Shown here one piece after another: positions 1 through 7,883 of a stretch of 57,376 nt of DNA (positions are counted from its first letter, which is position 1; every line of letters starts with the position of its first letter). This DNA is from an uncultured Bacteroidales bacterium. GTDB taxonomy: Bacteria; Bacteroidota; Bacteroidia; Bacteroidales; UBA932. The position numbers and the translations under genes are program-made. Below the pieces are notes generated by a model, which was not told where the DNA came from, searched no databases, and worked only from the letters and a program-made list of their open reading frames with translations. Where the stretch lies: assembly GCA_900318355.1 (NCBI GenBank), contig ONKE01000007.1:1-57376 (forward strand), given 5' to 3'.

Positions 1-127
1 TCTCAATGGCATTCACCTTTCCCTCAAGCTCTGCGATCCGCTTCTCGAGCGGAGAGAGATCGACGCTGTTGCAACCCGTCAGGAAGAGGGCCGCAGCGGC
101 GATCATCGGGAAAATCTGTTTTTTCAT
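1..127 (-). CDS. Lipoprotein, N-terminal part only (cut by window edge)
   Basis: Reading from 127 leftwards, 42 residues are visible before the window ends. They show a Lys-start signal peptide, a hydrophobic stretch and a lipobox (FLTGC), so the mature protein is lipid-anchored. After the Cys comes a short heptad-like stretch (PLEKRIAELEGKVNAIE) that looks like the beginning of a coiled coil. Several Bacteroidales surface lipoproteins begin this way (DUF4988-type), but too little is present to assign a family. It lies 55 bases downstream of the repeat lipoprotein on the same strand and may be the last gene of the SusCD operon. Confidence 0.7.
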   Translation of the reverse strand, partial: MKKQIFPMIAAAALFLTGCNSVDLSPLEKRIAELEGKVNAIE

Positions 128-182
128 AATAGTATTAGTTGATTAATAAGTGGATAATCAGGTGTTTACGTTGCCATTGACA

Positions 183-3110
183 TTAGAAGGCCACGCGATT
201 GCCGGCACCGTCGTAGCACTCGGCTTTCTCCTTTGCGAGTACGCCGTTCGCGATTAGTGTCGAAGCAATGCTGAAGTCGTTGAAGTCGGCATTGCCGCGG
301 ACGTAGAGGGCACCGAGCTTGGTCAGTGCGCCGAATCCGGCGAGGTTGACAATCTTCGAGTTGACGATGGAAAGCTTTCCGGCGATTTCCTTGATGGTCC
401 ACTGGTCGACGTTCCAGATACGGTTGCCGTTGAAGTCGGCCTGAGGACCGTCGATGGTCACGTCGCCGCCGACCTTCTGCAGGGTGGTGAAGCAGGTGTT
501 GTTGCCCATCATCGCGGTCTTGATGGTGAGGTTGCCGTCGATTTCGGTGACGAGGTTAAAGCCTGCATTGGCCCAGCCGTGGATGCCCACGTTTTCAATG
601 GTGAGGTTGCCATAGACGTGCTTGGGGAAGTCGTCGGAGTTGAAGTATTGACCAGCGCCGGTGCAGATGTTGCGCAAGGTGATATCGCCCTTGCACTGGA
701 CGTCCTTGAAGAAGAGGGTGCCCATGGTGAATGCGGCGTCTTCGGCGAGCATCGGTCCGTCGACTACTGCGATCTTGGTCTTGATGTTGGCCCAAACCTG
801 GTCGGTGACGCCGCTGCCGCGGACAATCAGGCCGGGGACGGTAAGGCCTTCGCCCTTGAGGGCGTCGATATCTTCCTGCGAAGTGATGGTGACGGTGCCT
901 TCCGGCCATTCCTGTACGGGCTCGGTGGACGAGAAGTCGACGCGGTTGCCGGCGCCGTCGTAGCATTCCACATTTCTTTCGCTAACGATATTGTTGTCGA
1001 TCCAGGATTTTACCTGGGTGAAGTCGTTGAAGTCGGGGTTGCCCTTGATGTAGACTCCGCCGATGGCCGTGATGTTGCTGAAACCGGCGAGGTTGACTAT
1101 CTTCGAGTTGAGGATGGACAGTTTGCCGCCGATCTGCTTGATGGTCCACTGGTCGACGTTCCAGATACGGTTGCCGCTGAAATCGGCCTGGGGGCCGTCG
1201 ATGGTCAGATCGCCGCCGACTCTCTGCAAGGCCGTGAAGCAGGTGTTGTTGCCCATCATCGCGGTCTTGATGTAGAGGCTGCCGTCGATTTCGGTGACGA
1301 GGTTGAAGCCTGCATTGGCCCAGCCGTGGATGTTGACGTTTTCAATGGTGAGGTTGCCGAAAACGTGGGCGGGGAACTTGTCGGAGTTGAAGTATTGACC
1401 CGCGCCGGTGCAGAGGTTGCGGAGGGTTATGTCGCCCTTGCACTGAACTTCTTCGAAGAAGAGGGAAGCCATGGTGAGGGCTGCGTCTTCCACGACCAGC
1501 GGCCCGCCAACTACGGCGATCTTGGTCTTGATGTTGGCCCACACGTCATTCGTGACGCCGCTGCCGCGGACGGTAAGGCTTCCGGCCGTGAGGCCTTCAC
1601 CCTGAATCGCGTCGATGTCGCCCTGGGAGGTGATGACATAGTCTTTGGGCTTTTCGGGCTCGGTGGCGGCGAACTCGACCTTGGAGCCGTCGAGGCGGTA
1701 GCATTCCACCTTGGCCATGTCTACGACGCCGTCCCATATCCACCTCTGGACAAGGTCCCAGCCGATGCCCGTTGCCGCTTCGATCTCGGCGATGCCGTCG
1801 CCCTTGCCTGCAGCCTGGCCGCCGAAGAAGTTGTTTTTGATGACGAGCTTGCCGCCTATCTTCTTGAGGTGGGTGAAACCTGTCAGGTCGATTACCCAGG
1901 GGTTGTCCAGGATCTGGAGGTCGCCGTCGATCTCTTCGAATCCGAAGTCGAAGTTCCAGGGACCTTCACCGGTTCCGGAAGAGTTGTAGCCGGGCTTGCA
2001 GCCCTGGATGGTCACGTTGCCGTGGACCTTCTTGGTGTCGTGGAAGAGGCAGTTGTTGTCGGTGTAAACATCTTTGACAGTGATGCTTCCGTTGACTTCG
2101 GTGATGCTGTTGAAGCCTGCGCCCGGCCAGCCGTGGAGCCACATCTGCTCGAGCACGAGGTCTCCGCCGACGACCGTGGGAACGTTGTCGGAGTTGAGGA
2201 AGCGGGTCTTGTCGTTGTCCTGGTAGGCCTTGAAGTTCTTGAAGGTGATACCGCCCTCCACGACTACTCCTTCGGCGTTTTTCTCAAAGAAATTGGAGCA
2301 CATGGTGAAGTTGCAGCCTTCGGCGTAGAGGTTGCCGTGGACGGTTTTGAGGCCCTTGAGCTTGATGTCGGCCCACACCTGGTCGTCGACGTCGGCGCCA
2401 AGCAGGGTCAGGTCCTGGCATTCCTCCTTTGTGATGGCCTCGAGGTCGGCCGCCGAGCGGATGGTGTAGGAAGGCATTCCGCTGCCCATCGAACCGATCA
2501 TGGTAGGGTCGGTGGCGGCGCCGGGATGGTTGTCGGTGAGGGTGATCTGGGAGGCCGTAATGACCTGGTCTTCCATGAGTTTTTTGATGACGTTGAAACC
2601 CCACTCTTCGCCTGCTTCCCCGTCGTCTTCGCCGAGCTTGGGGTTGCCCTGGACGACAAGTTTGCCTGTCATCTTCTTAAGGCCGAGGAGGCCGGCGATG
2701 GAAGTAAGTTCGGCATTGTCGGAGATGGTGATGTCGCCGGTGCAGAACTTAAGGCCTATCTTGCTGATTTCCGCGAGTTTGCTGTTGCCGGAAATCTCGA
2801 GCTTCTTGCTTATCGAGGAGAACGAGTCGGTGTCGATGCCGGTGATGGATGTCCCCTTGATAACGAGAGTCTCCAGGGTGGTCACGCTGATTTTGGAGAT
2901 ATCGGTGATGTCGTCGCCCTGGATGGTCAGCGAAGTCAGGGTCTTGGACGGAGCGAAAGCGTCGACGTCCGCCTGCTTTGTCAGGGTTACATCCCCGCTG
3001 GCCGGGGTAGTGTTGTCAGGCTGCTTCGGATCCTCAGTCTTGCAAGACCAGGCAAGTCCGAGCGTCATGATTCCAAGGGTCAGAAACTTGACCAGATAAT
3101 TGCTCTTCAT
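183..3110 (-). CDS. Large modular repeat lipoprotein (receptor-L/LRR-like modules) behind SusCD
   Basis: This is a 975-residue exported lipoprotein. The start was chosen at ATG 3110 because it gives a proper signal peptide ending in a lipobox (LAWSC); the open frame runs further upstream but encodes only basic low-complexity residues. The mature protein consists of one short N-terminal module (about residues 50-215) and three long modules. The last two are about 249 residues each and nearly identical in many stretches (for example NAGFNLVTEIDG and KTAMMGNNTCF in both). The short repeated beta-strand pattern (G-x-L-x-I/V, N-x-x-L/I) resembles receptor L-domain or leucine-rich beta-helix folds. 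It follows SusD by 16 bases, the position where surface glycan-binding proteins such as SusE/F usually lie. A glycan-binding or adhesin role is inferred; no catalytic motif is visible. Confidence 0.75.
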   Translation of the reverse strand: MKSNYLVKFLTLGIMTLGLAWSCKTEDPKQPDNTTPASGDVTLTKQADVDAFAPSKTLTSLTIQGDDITDISKISVTTLETLVIKGTSITGIDTDSFSSISKKLEISGNSKLAEISKIGLKFCTGDITISDNAELTSIAGLLGLKKMTGKLVVQGNPKLGEDDGEAGEEWGFNVIKKLMEDQVITASQITLTDNHPGAATDPTMIGSMGSGMPSYTIRSAADLEAITKEECQDLTLLGADVDDQVWADIKLKGLKTVHGNLYAEGCNFTMCSNFFEKNAEGVVVEGGITFKNFKAYQDNDKTRFLNSDNVPTVVGGDLVLEQMWLHGWPGAGFNSITEVNGSITVKDVYTDNNCLFHDTKKVHGNVTIQGCKPGYNSSGTGEGPWNFDFGFEEIDGDLQILDNPWVIDLTGFTHLKKIGGKLVIKNNFFGGQAAGKGDGIAEIEAATGIGWDLVQRWIWDGVVDMAKVECYRLDGSKVEFAATEPEKPKDYVITSQGDIDAIQGEGLTAGSLTVRGSGVTNDVWANIKTKIAVVGGPLVVEDAALTMASLFFEEVQCKGDITLRNLCTGAGQYFNSDKFPAHVFGNLTIENVNIHGWANAGFNLVTEIDGSLYIKTAMMGNNTCFTALQRVGGDLTIDGPQADFSGNRIWNVDQWTIKQIGGKLSILNSKIVNLAGFSNITAIGGVYIKGNPDFNDFTQVKSWIDNNIVSERNVECYDGAGNRVDFSSTEPVQEWPEGTVTITSQEDIDALKGEGLTVPGLIVRGSGVTDQVWANIKTKIAVVDGPMLAEDAAFTMGTLFFKDVQCKGDITLRNICTGAGQYFNSDDFPKHVYGNLTIENVGIHGWANAGFNLVTEIDGNLTIKTAMMGNNTCFTTLQKVGGDVTIDGPQADFNGNRIWNVDQWTIKEIAGKLSIVNSKIVNLAGFGALTKLGALYVRGNADFNDFSIASTLIANGVLAKEKAECYDGAGNRVAF
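186..1643 (-). repeat. Two tandem copies of a ~747-bp coding module
   Basis: Within the lipoprotein gene, roughly 186-896 and 933-1643 are copies offset by 747 bases (249 codons). For instance, the segment beginning GCCCATCATCGCGGTCTTGA occurs at 504 and again at 1251. A third, more diverged protein-level copy lies upstream in the gene (about 1650-2480). Boundaries are approximate, set where the TSQ-x-DIDA motif starts each module. Confidence 0.8.
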
Positions 3111-3126
3111 AGCATTAGGGTTATTT

Positions 3127-4689
3127 TTATTGGTTTGTCGGGTTGAGGTCCGTCTCCCTTTGGGGGAACGGGAAGAAGTATGCGGCGCTCTCCTTCGGAG
3201 GAGGCGACGTGATATGGTCGGAGTCGGCGCGGTGGAGCCGGCGGAGGTCGTAGAGGGCATGACCTTCGAAGCAGAGTTCGCGCTGGCGCTCCTTGATTAC
3301 TGCCTCGCGGAAACCGTCCCTTGACAGGCCAGCGGGCAGCGGGTCGAGACCGGCGCGCTTACGGATTTCGTTGACGCAGAAGTAGCCCTTTTCTGTCGGC
3401 CCTGCGGCTTCGGCGTAGTTGAGGTAGACTTCGCCCATGCGGATGAGATAAATATTTGAGCTGGAGCGCATTTCAAGGCTCTCGGGGTCGGAATATTTCC
3501 GGCAGAAGGGGAAGAAATACTTGTTGGTCAGGATGTCCGGGCTCTCGATGTTTTCCGGGGCGAAGGTGCGGAGCACGGTGCCGTCTTCGTTGTAGATGGT
3601 GGTGACCATCAGCTGCTTGCGCAGGTCGTTGTCGTCGAAGTTGTCTTCGCGCCACTTGTAGTTTACCCTCAGCGTCTCCCAGGCCGGGCGGTAGTTCATC
3701 ATCTTCATCACCTTCACGCTGCCCGTGGACGGGTCGGTCTCCGGCACAAGGCTCTCGGACACATAGATGTAGGCGTCGTTGTACTGGACCATCCAAAGCA
3801 GCGGCAGCTGGGCGTAAGTGCCCTCCATGCCGGAAGCCTTGCGGTTCATTCCGGTGATGAAAATATGTTCGGGGCAGTCGCTCTGATGGTAGACGCTGTA
3901 GATGTTTTCAAGGCGAGGCTCGAGGGAGTAAACCTTTTGTTCTTCAATTACTTTACCGGCATATTCGACGGCTTTGGCATAGAGAGCGTCGGCATCTTCA
4001 ACCCAGTCGTATCCGGGCGAACCGGTCTCTTTGTAGGAGGCCAGGTAGAGGTAGACCCTGCTGAGGAGGGCCTGGACTGCGACGCGGTCGACACGCCCCT
4101 GTATCTTCTTGACACCCAGAAGCTTCTCGGCTTCGAGCAGGTCTTTCTCTATCCTGTCCCACACCTGGTCGAGCGGGGCTTTGGGCGCAAGGGCGTCCTG
4201 GACCGTGTTGACGCTGGCGGTGCGGATGGGGACGCTGCCCCAGTTGACGGCCAGGTTGTAGTGGTGGAAGGCGCGCAGGAAGAGGGCTTCGCCGATGAAA
4301 CGGTCTTTCTTCTCCTGCGGGATGTCCATCTTCGGGACGTTTTCAAGCACGGAATTGGCCCTGCCGAGGGCTACGTAGATGTTTTTGAAATAGTAGAGGA
4401 TGGTCTCCGTGGTCTCGCGTATGTCCCAGTTCGACACGTCGGTGGAGCCTTTGCCGTAGTCGATGATTTCGTCGGTGGTCTGGTCGCCGAGGTAGAACAT
4501 GAAACGCTGTGCGTATTCTATGTAGTTGATGGGGATGTAGGCATAGAGCAGGGCGTTTTCAGCGTCCGCTTCGGTAAGGAAGAAGGTCTTGTTGGAATAG
4601 ACTCCGTAGGGGGTCTCGTCCAGCGAACATCCGACTGTCACCAGGAGGAGGACGGCCGCGGTGGAAAGCAATCTCGAAAGCTTGTTCAT
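3127..4689 (-). CDS. SusD/RagB-family outer-membrane lipoprotein
   Basis: This 520-residue protein is the lipid-anchored glycan-capturing partner of a SusC-type transporter. It has a signal peptide with lipobox (LVTVGC), the SusD N-terminal pattern after the Cys (LDETPYGVYSNKTFF), and TPR-like helices typical of the fold (for example EALFLRAFHHYNLAVNWGSVP). The C-terminal part carries the usual EVYLNYAEAA and INEIRKRAGL-like segments before the end. Length fits the family. It starts 21 bases after the SusC gene and is followed closely by the repeat lipoprotein, so the three form an operon. The substrate cannot be told from the sequence; no hydrolase is encoded in the visible part of this operon. 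Confidence 0.92.
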   Translation of the reverse strand: MNKLSRLLSTAAVLLLVTVGCSLDETPYGVYSNKTFFLTEADAENALLYAYIPINYIEYAQRFMFYLGDQTTDEIIDYGKGSTDVSNWDIRETTETILYYFKNIYVALGRANSVLENVPKMDIPQEKKDRFIGEALFLRAFHHYNLAVNWGSVPIRTASVNTVQDALAPKAPLDQVWDRIEKDLLEAEKLLGVKKIQGRVDRVAVQALLSRVYLYLASYKETGSPGYDWVEDADALYAKAVEYAGKVIEEQKVYSLEPRLENIYSVYHQSDCPEHIFITGMNRKASGMEGTYAQLPLLWMVQYNDAYIYVSESLVPETDPSTGSVKVMKMMNYRPAWETLRVNYKWREDNFDDNDLRKQLMVTTIYNEDGTVLRTFAPENIESPDILTNKYFFPFCRKYSDPESLEMRSSSNIYLIRMGEVYLNYAEAAGPTEKGYFCVNEIRKRAGLDPLPAGLSRDGFREAVIKERQRELCFEGHALYDLRRLHRADSDHITSPPPKESAAYFFPFPQRETDLNPTNQ

Positions 4690-4710
4690 ATATCCGTATC
4701 TCCTTTATTG

Positions 4711-7700
4711 TCAGAATTTAAACTCAAGTCCGGCAGTGATCGTACAGACCTTCGGGTAGGCGGGGGATGCGTTGCCGTTTTCCCCAACCTCGGGGTCGTA
4801 TTCCGAGCTGCGGAAGAAGGTGTAGGGGTTGCTGGCGCTCAGCCAGACGCGGAAGTTCTTTAGCCAGCTGACGGTGCCGGAAGGAATTGTGTAGCCGATG
4901 GTTACGTTGCTTATCCTGAGGTAGGAACCGTCTTCCACGCTCCAGGACGAGGCCTGGTAGGAACGGTTGTAGCGAAGCTTGGGATATTCGCTGCTCGGGC
5001 TTTCCGGCGTCCAGTAGTTGCCGTCTATCATCATGTCGTTCAGCTTGCGGTAGGAGAAGATGCTGTTGCCGTAGACGCCGTAGAGGAGCATGGAGAAGTC
5101 GAGGCCTATGCGGTGGGTCAGGCTCAGCGACAGGGAACCGGTCATTTTCGGGTTGGGGTCGCCGATTATCCTGCGGCGGTCGGGATCGAAGGAACCGTCG
5201 GGCAGAAGGCCGTCGTAGGCAAGCTCGCCGGCCTCGGTGTAGCGGGAGGAGCCGTCTCCGATTTCGTGTTCGAGGATGCCGTTTACGGCGTAACCGTAGA
5301 AGACGTCGACAGGGTAGCCGATGGCAAGGACGTTGAGAGTGGGGCTGTCGTAGACGCTTCCGCCGTGGGGAGTGTAGGAGATGCCGTTGGCGTCGGTGGT
5401 GAAGCCGGAGTTTTCATTGGTGCCCAGGCGGAGGACCTTGTTGCGGTTGACCGAGATGATACCGGTGGCGGAGAGGCTCCAGTCGCGGTTTTCCACGATG
5501 CGGCCGGTTACCGAGAATTCGAAGCCCTGGTTGAGGATTTCGCCGTCGTTGACCCACACGGTGTCAAAGCCCGAGGACGGTGCCAGATATTGCTGGCGCA
5601 GCAGGCCGGAGGTGTATTTATAATAGTAGTCGGCGGTGATTTCCAGGCGGTTTTTCCACAGCGCGATGTCGATGCCGGCATCGGCCTGGGCCGTCTTTTC
5701 CCAGGTCAGGTCGTGGTTGGCCATGCCCGCGTAGGTGACATAGGCGTTGCCGACGCCCTCGCGGCCGCTCTGGTAGCCGACGCCGTGGGCCGTGACCTCC
5801 TTGCCGGTGGAATAGTCCCAGATGTAGTCGTAGCCGAAGCGCTCGAAGGTCTGGTAGGGGGCGATGCCCTGATTGCCCGAGATGCCGTAGCTGGCGCGGA
5901 TTTTCAGCAGGTCGAACAGGCCAAGCGACGCGATCCAGGGCTCACGGTCGAGGCGCCAGCTCAGCGCGCCGGACGGGAAAAAGCCCCACTTGTGGCCGGG
6001 CGCGAACTTCGATGCGCCGTCGGCGCGGGCAGTGAAGGTGGCGAAATATTTTCCGGCCCAGTCGTAGGTGAGACGGGTAAATCCCGACGCAATGGACCAT
6101 TGGGAGCGTCCCGTGTAGACAAGTATCTTCTCGGCCGACGAGACGGCTTCGTATTTGAGACTGTTGTTGGTGAATCCGCGGCCGGTGATCGAGGAACTCT
6201 CATCCACCCTGTCTTCCCACGAGGCGCCGGCCATGACCGAAAGATTGTGGCGGCCGAAACTGCGGGTCCATGTCAGGAAGGCGTCGGTCTGGAGTTGCCG
6301 CCAAGTGGCCTCGGACACGCCGCCTTCGCCCTTGAAGGCGTCTCCGGCGTAGGTGTAGACCGGGGGATTGAAGAAGGCGCCGCGTCCCTGTCCCATCTTG
6401 CCGTTGCCGCTCACGCTCAGGACGAGACCGTCGGTGATGGTCCAGTCGAGGCGGGCGCTGATGAAACCGTAGAGGTCTTTGTTGAAGTTGGTCACCTCGC
6501 GGTTGATCATCGCCGGGTTGGAATAGTCGGTGCGCTTGGGGCGGAAGTAGGTCCCGTCGCCGTTGTAGACCGGCCAGAGAGGGTTGATGGCGTAGGAGGT
6601 GCCGCAGTTGTAGGTGCGGTCGCCGGCTACGAATCCGGCCTTGCCGGTAAATGACAGGCTCCGGGAGATGTCGTTGGTGTAGGACAGGTCGCCGGAGAAT
6701 TTGGAATAGTCGTCGTTATGCTGCATGCCCTGGCCGTTGTAGTAGCCCAGGGCGGCATAGTAGCGGCTTTTTTTCGACGCGCCTTCCACTCCGACGTTGT
6801 AGTCTTGCGTCACCGCGGTGCGGAAGACTTCCTTTGTCCAGTCGGTGTAGTAGGGCCAGATGCCGTCGCGGATTTCTTCGACCGACGGATAATAGACGCC
6901 GTCGCTGAACACCTTGCCCATGTAGGGGCCTTCGGCTCCGCCGTTCTGATATTGAAGGTTGGTGGTTTCGGCCATCCTCACCAGGTCGTCCTGCTTCCAC
7001 ACCTTGAGGGGACGCGAGAAAACGCCCACGCCGACCTTGCCGGAGAACCAGACATCGGTGTGGTCTTCGCGGCCGGTCTTGGTCGTGATCATGATGACGC
7101 CGTTGGCTCCGCGAGAACCGTAAATAGCTGTGGCTGAAGCGTCTTTGAGCACCTCGATGGACTCGATGACGTTAGGGTTGACAGCCGTCAGGTTGCCTGC
7201 GTCGCCGTAGGGCACGCCGTCGATGACCACGAGCGGGGAGTTGGAACCATTGATGGAACTTATACCGCGCACGCGCATGGTGACAGAGGCTTGCGGCGAG
7301 TCGTTGCTGGCGTCGATGACGGTGAGTCCGGCCACGCGGCCTTGCAGCATCTTGTCGATCGAAGCGCCCGGAGCCTTGACCACTTCTGTCGCCTTGACGG
7401 ACGCCACGGAACCTGTAAGGTCCGTTTTTTTGACTTTGCCGTAACCGACGGCGATGACCTCGTCGAGGACGAAGGAGTCGGTCTTGAGCACGGCGTCGAC
7501 GACGGTCCTTCTGCCCACGGCTTCTTCCTTGTCTACATAGCCGTAGCAGGAGAAGACGAGGGTTGCGCCGGGGGCTGCGGAAATGCGGTAAACACCTTTG
7601 CTGTCGGCCATTACGCCGGTACGCGTACCTTTGATGACAACGGTTGCGCCAGGTATGGGCTCACCCGTCGCCTCTTCCGTGATGGTGCCGGTTACGGCCG

Positions 7701-7770
7701 TGCCGGTCTGGGCCGCCAGCGGCAGCAGGCCGGCAATGATGCCGAGGAAAAGGAGAACAGACTTTTTCAT
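4711..7770 (-). CDS. SusC/RagA-family TonB-dependent transporter
   Basis: This is a 1019-residue outer-membrane beta-barrel for energised import of oligosaccharide or peptide. The start at ATG 7770 gives a clean signal peptide (MKKSVLLFLGIIAGLLPLAAQ); an upstream extension of the frame was rejected because the promoter lies in it. Domains in order are a carboxypeptidase-regulatory-like domain (about 25-100: TGTITEEATGEPIPGATVVI), a TonB-box-like stretch (VLDEVIAVGYG), the plug (about 115-230, with the family SusC signature around IESIEVLKDASATAIYGSRG), and the barrel ending in an aromatic residue (GLEFKF). It heads the minus-strand operon with SusD and the repeat lipoprotein and is divergent from the GH2 gene. 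Confidence 0.94.
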   Translation of the reverse strand: MKKSVLLFLGIIAGLLPLAAQTGTAVTGTITEEATGEPIPGATVVIKGTRTGVMADSKGVYRISAAPGATLVFSCYGYVDKEEAVGRRTVVDAVLKTDSFVLDEVIAVGYGKVKKTDLTGSVASVKATEVVKAPGASIDKMLQGRVAGLTVIDASNDSPQASVTMRVRGISSINGSNSPLVVIDGVPYGDAGNLTAVNPNVIESIEVLKDASATAIYGSRGANGVIMITTKTGREDHTDVWFSGKVGVGVFSRPLKVWKQDDLVRMAETTNLQYQNGGAEGPYMGKVFSDGVYYPSVEEIRDGIWPYYTDWTKEVFRTAVTQDYNVGVEGASKKSRYYAALGYYNGQGMQHNDDYSKFSGDLSYTNDISRSLSFTGKAGFVAGDRTYNCGTSYAINPLWPVYNGDGTYFRPKRTDYSNPAMINREVTNFNKDLYGFISARLDWTITDGLVLSVSGNGKMGQGRGAFFNPPVYTYAGDAFKGEGGVSEATWRQLQTDAFLTWTRSFGRHNLSVMAGASWEDRVDESSSITGRGFTNNSLKYEAVSSAEKILVYTGRSQWSIASGFTRLTYDWAGKYFATFTARADGASKFAPGHKWGFFPSGALSWRLDREPWIASLGLFDLLKIRASYGISGNQGIAPYQTFERFGYDYIWDYSTGKEVTAHGVGYQSGREGVGNAYVTYAGMANHDLTWEKTAQADAGIDIALWKNRLEITADYYYKYTSGLLRQQYLAPSSGFDTVWVNDGEILNQGFEFSVTGRIVENRDWSLSATGIISVNRNKVLRLGTNENSGFTTDANGISYTPHGGSVYDSPTLNVLAIGYPVDVFYGYAVNGILEHEIGDGSSRYTEAGELAYDGLLPDGSFDPDRRRIIGDPNPKMTGSLSLSLTHRIGLDFSMLLYGVYGNSIFSYRKLNDMMIDGNYWTPESPSSEYPKLRYNRSYQASSWSVEDGSYLRISNVTIGYTIPSGTVSWLKNFRVWLSASNPYTFFRSSEYDPEVGENGNASPAYPKVCTITAGLEFKF

Positions 7771-7776
7771 ACGATG

Positions 7777-7784
7777 CAAAGATA
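7777..7784 (-). promoter_or_regulatory. Bacteroidota -7 box (TATCTTTG) for susC operon
   Basis: On the minus strand TATCTTTG matches TAnnTTTG and is separated from the ATG at 7770 by only six bases, implying a very short or absent 5' leader. No convincing -33 TTTG was found. Confidence 0.55.
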
Positions 7785-7870
7785 GAAGATTGCACGAAGT
7801 AAAACTGACTGTATATTGACTTCTTTTAGCACAAAGTTGCATAGCCCCTCAAATTATGTCCAAAAAGGTA

Positions 7871-7878
7871 TATATTTG
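7871..7878 (+). promoter_or_regulatory. Bacteroidota -7 box (TATATTTG) for the GH2 gene
   Basis: TATATTTG matches TAnnTTTG and ends five bases before ATG 7884. It is divergent from the susC promoter about 90 bases away, so the intergenic stretch 7771-7883 probably serves both operons. A near-leaderless transcript is implied. Confidence 0.55.
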
Positions 7879-7883
7879 TAACC

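Noticed and set aside
579-3146. Long plus-strand open frame (855 codons) opposite the repeat lipoprotein
   Set aside because: It mirrors codon bias of the real gene: in GC-rich genes the opposite strand has few stops. The protein has no signal, no recognisable domain and an Asp/Val/Gly-heavy composition. The minus-strand frame has a signal peptide, lipobox and repeats.
3061-3260. Longer N-terminus for the repeat lipoprotein
   Set aside because: The extra 50 residues overlap the SusD gene, are Arg/Ser/Thr-rich and would bury the lipoprotein signal peptide.
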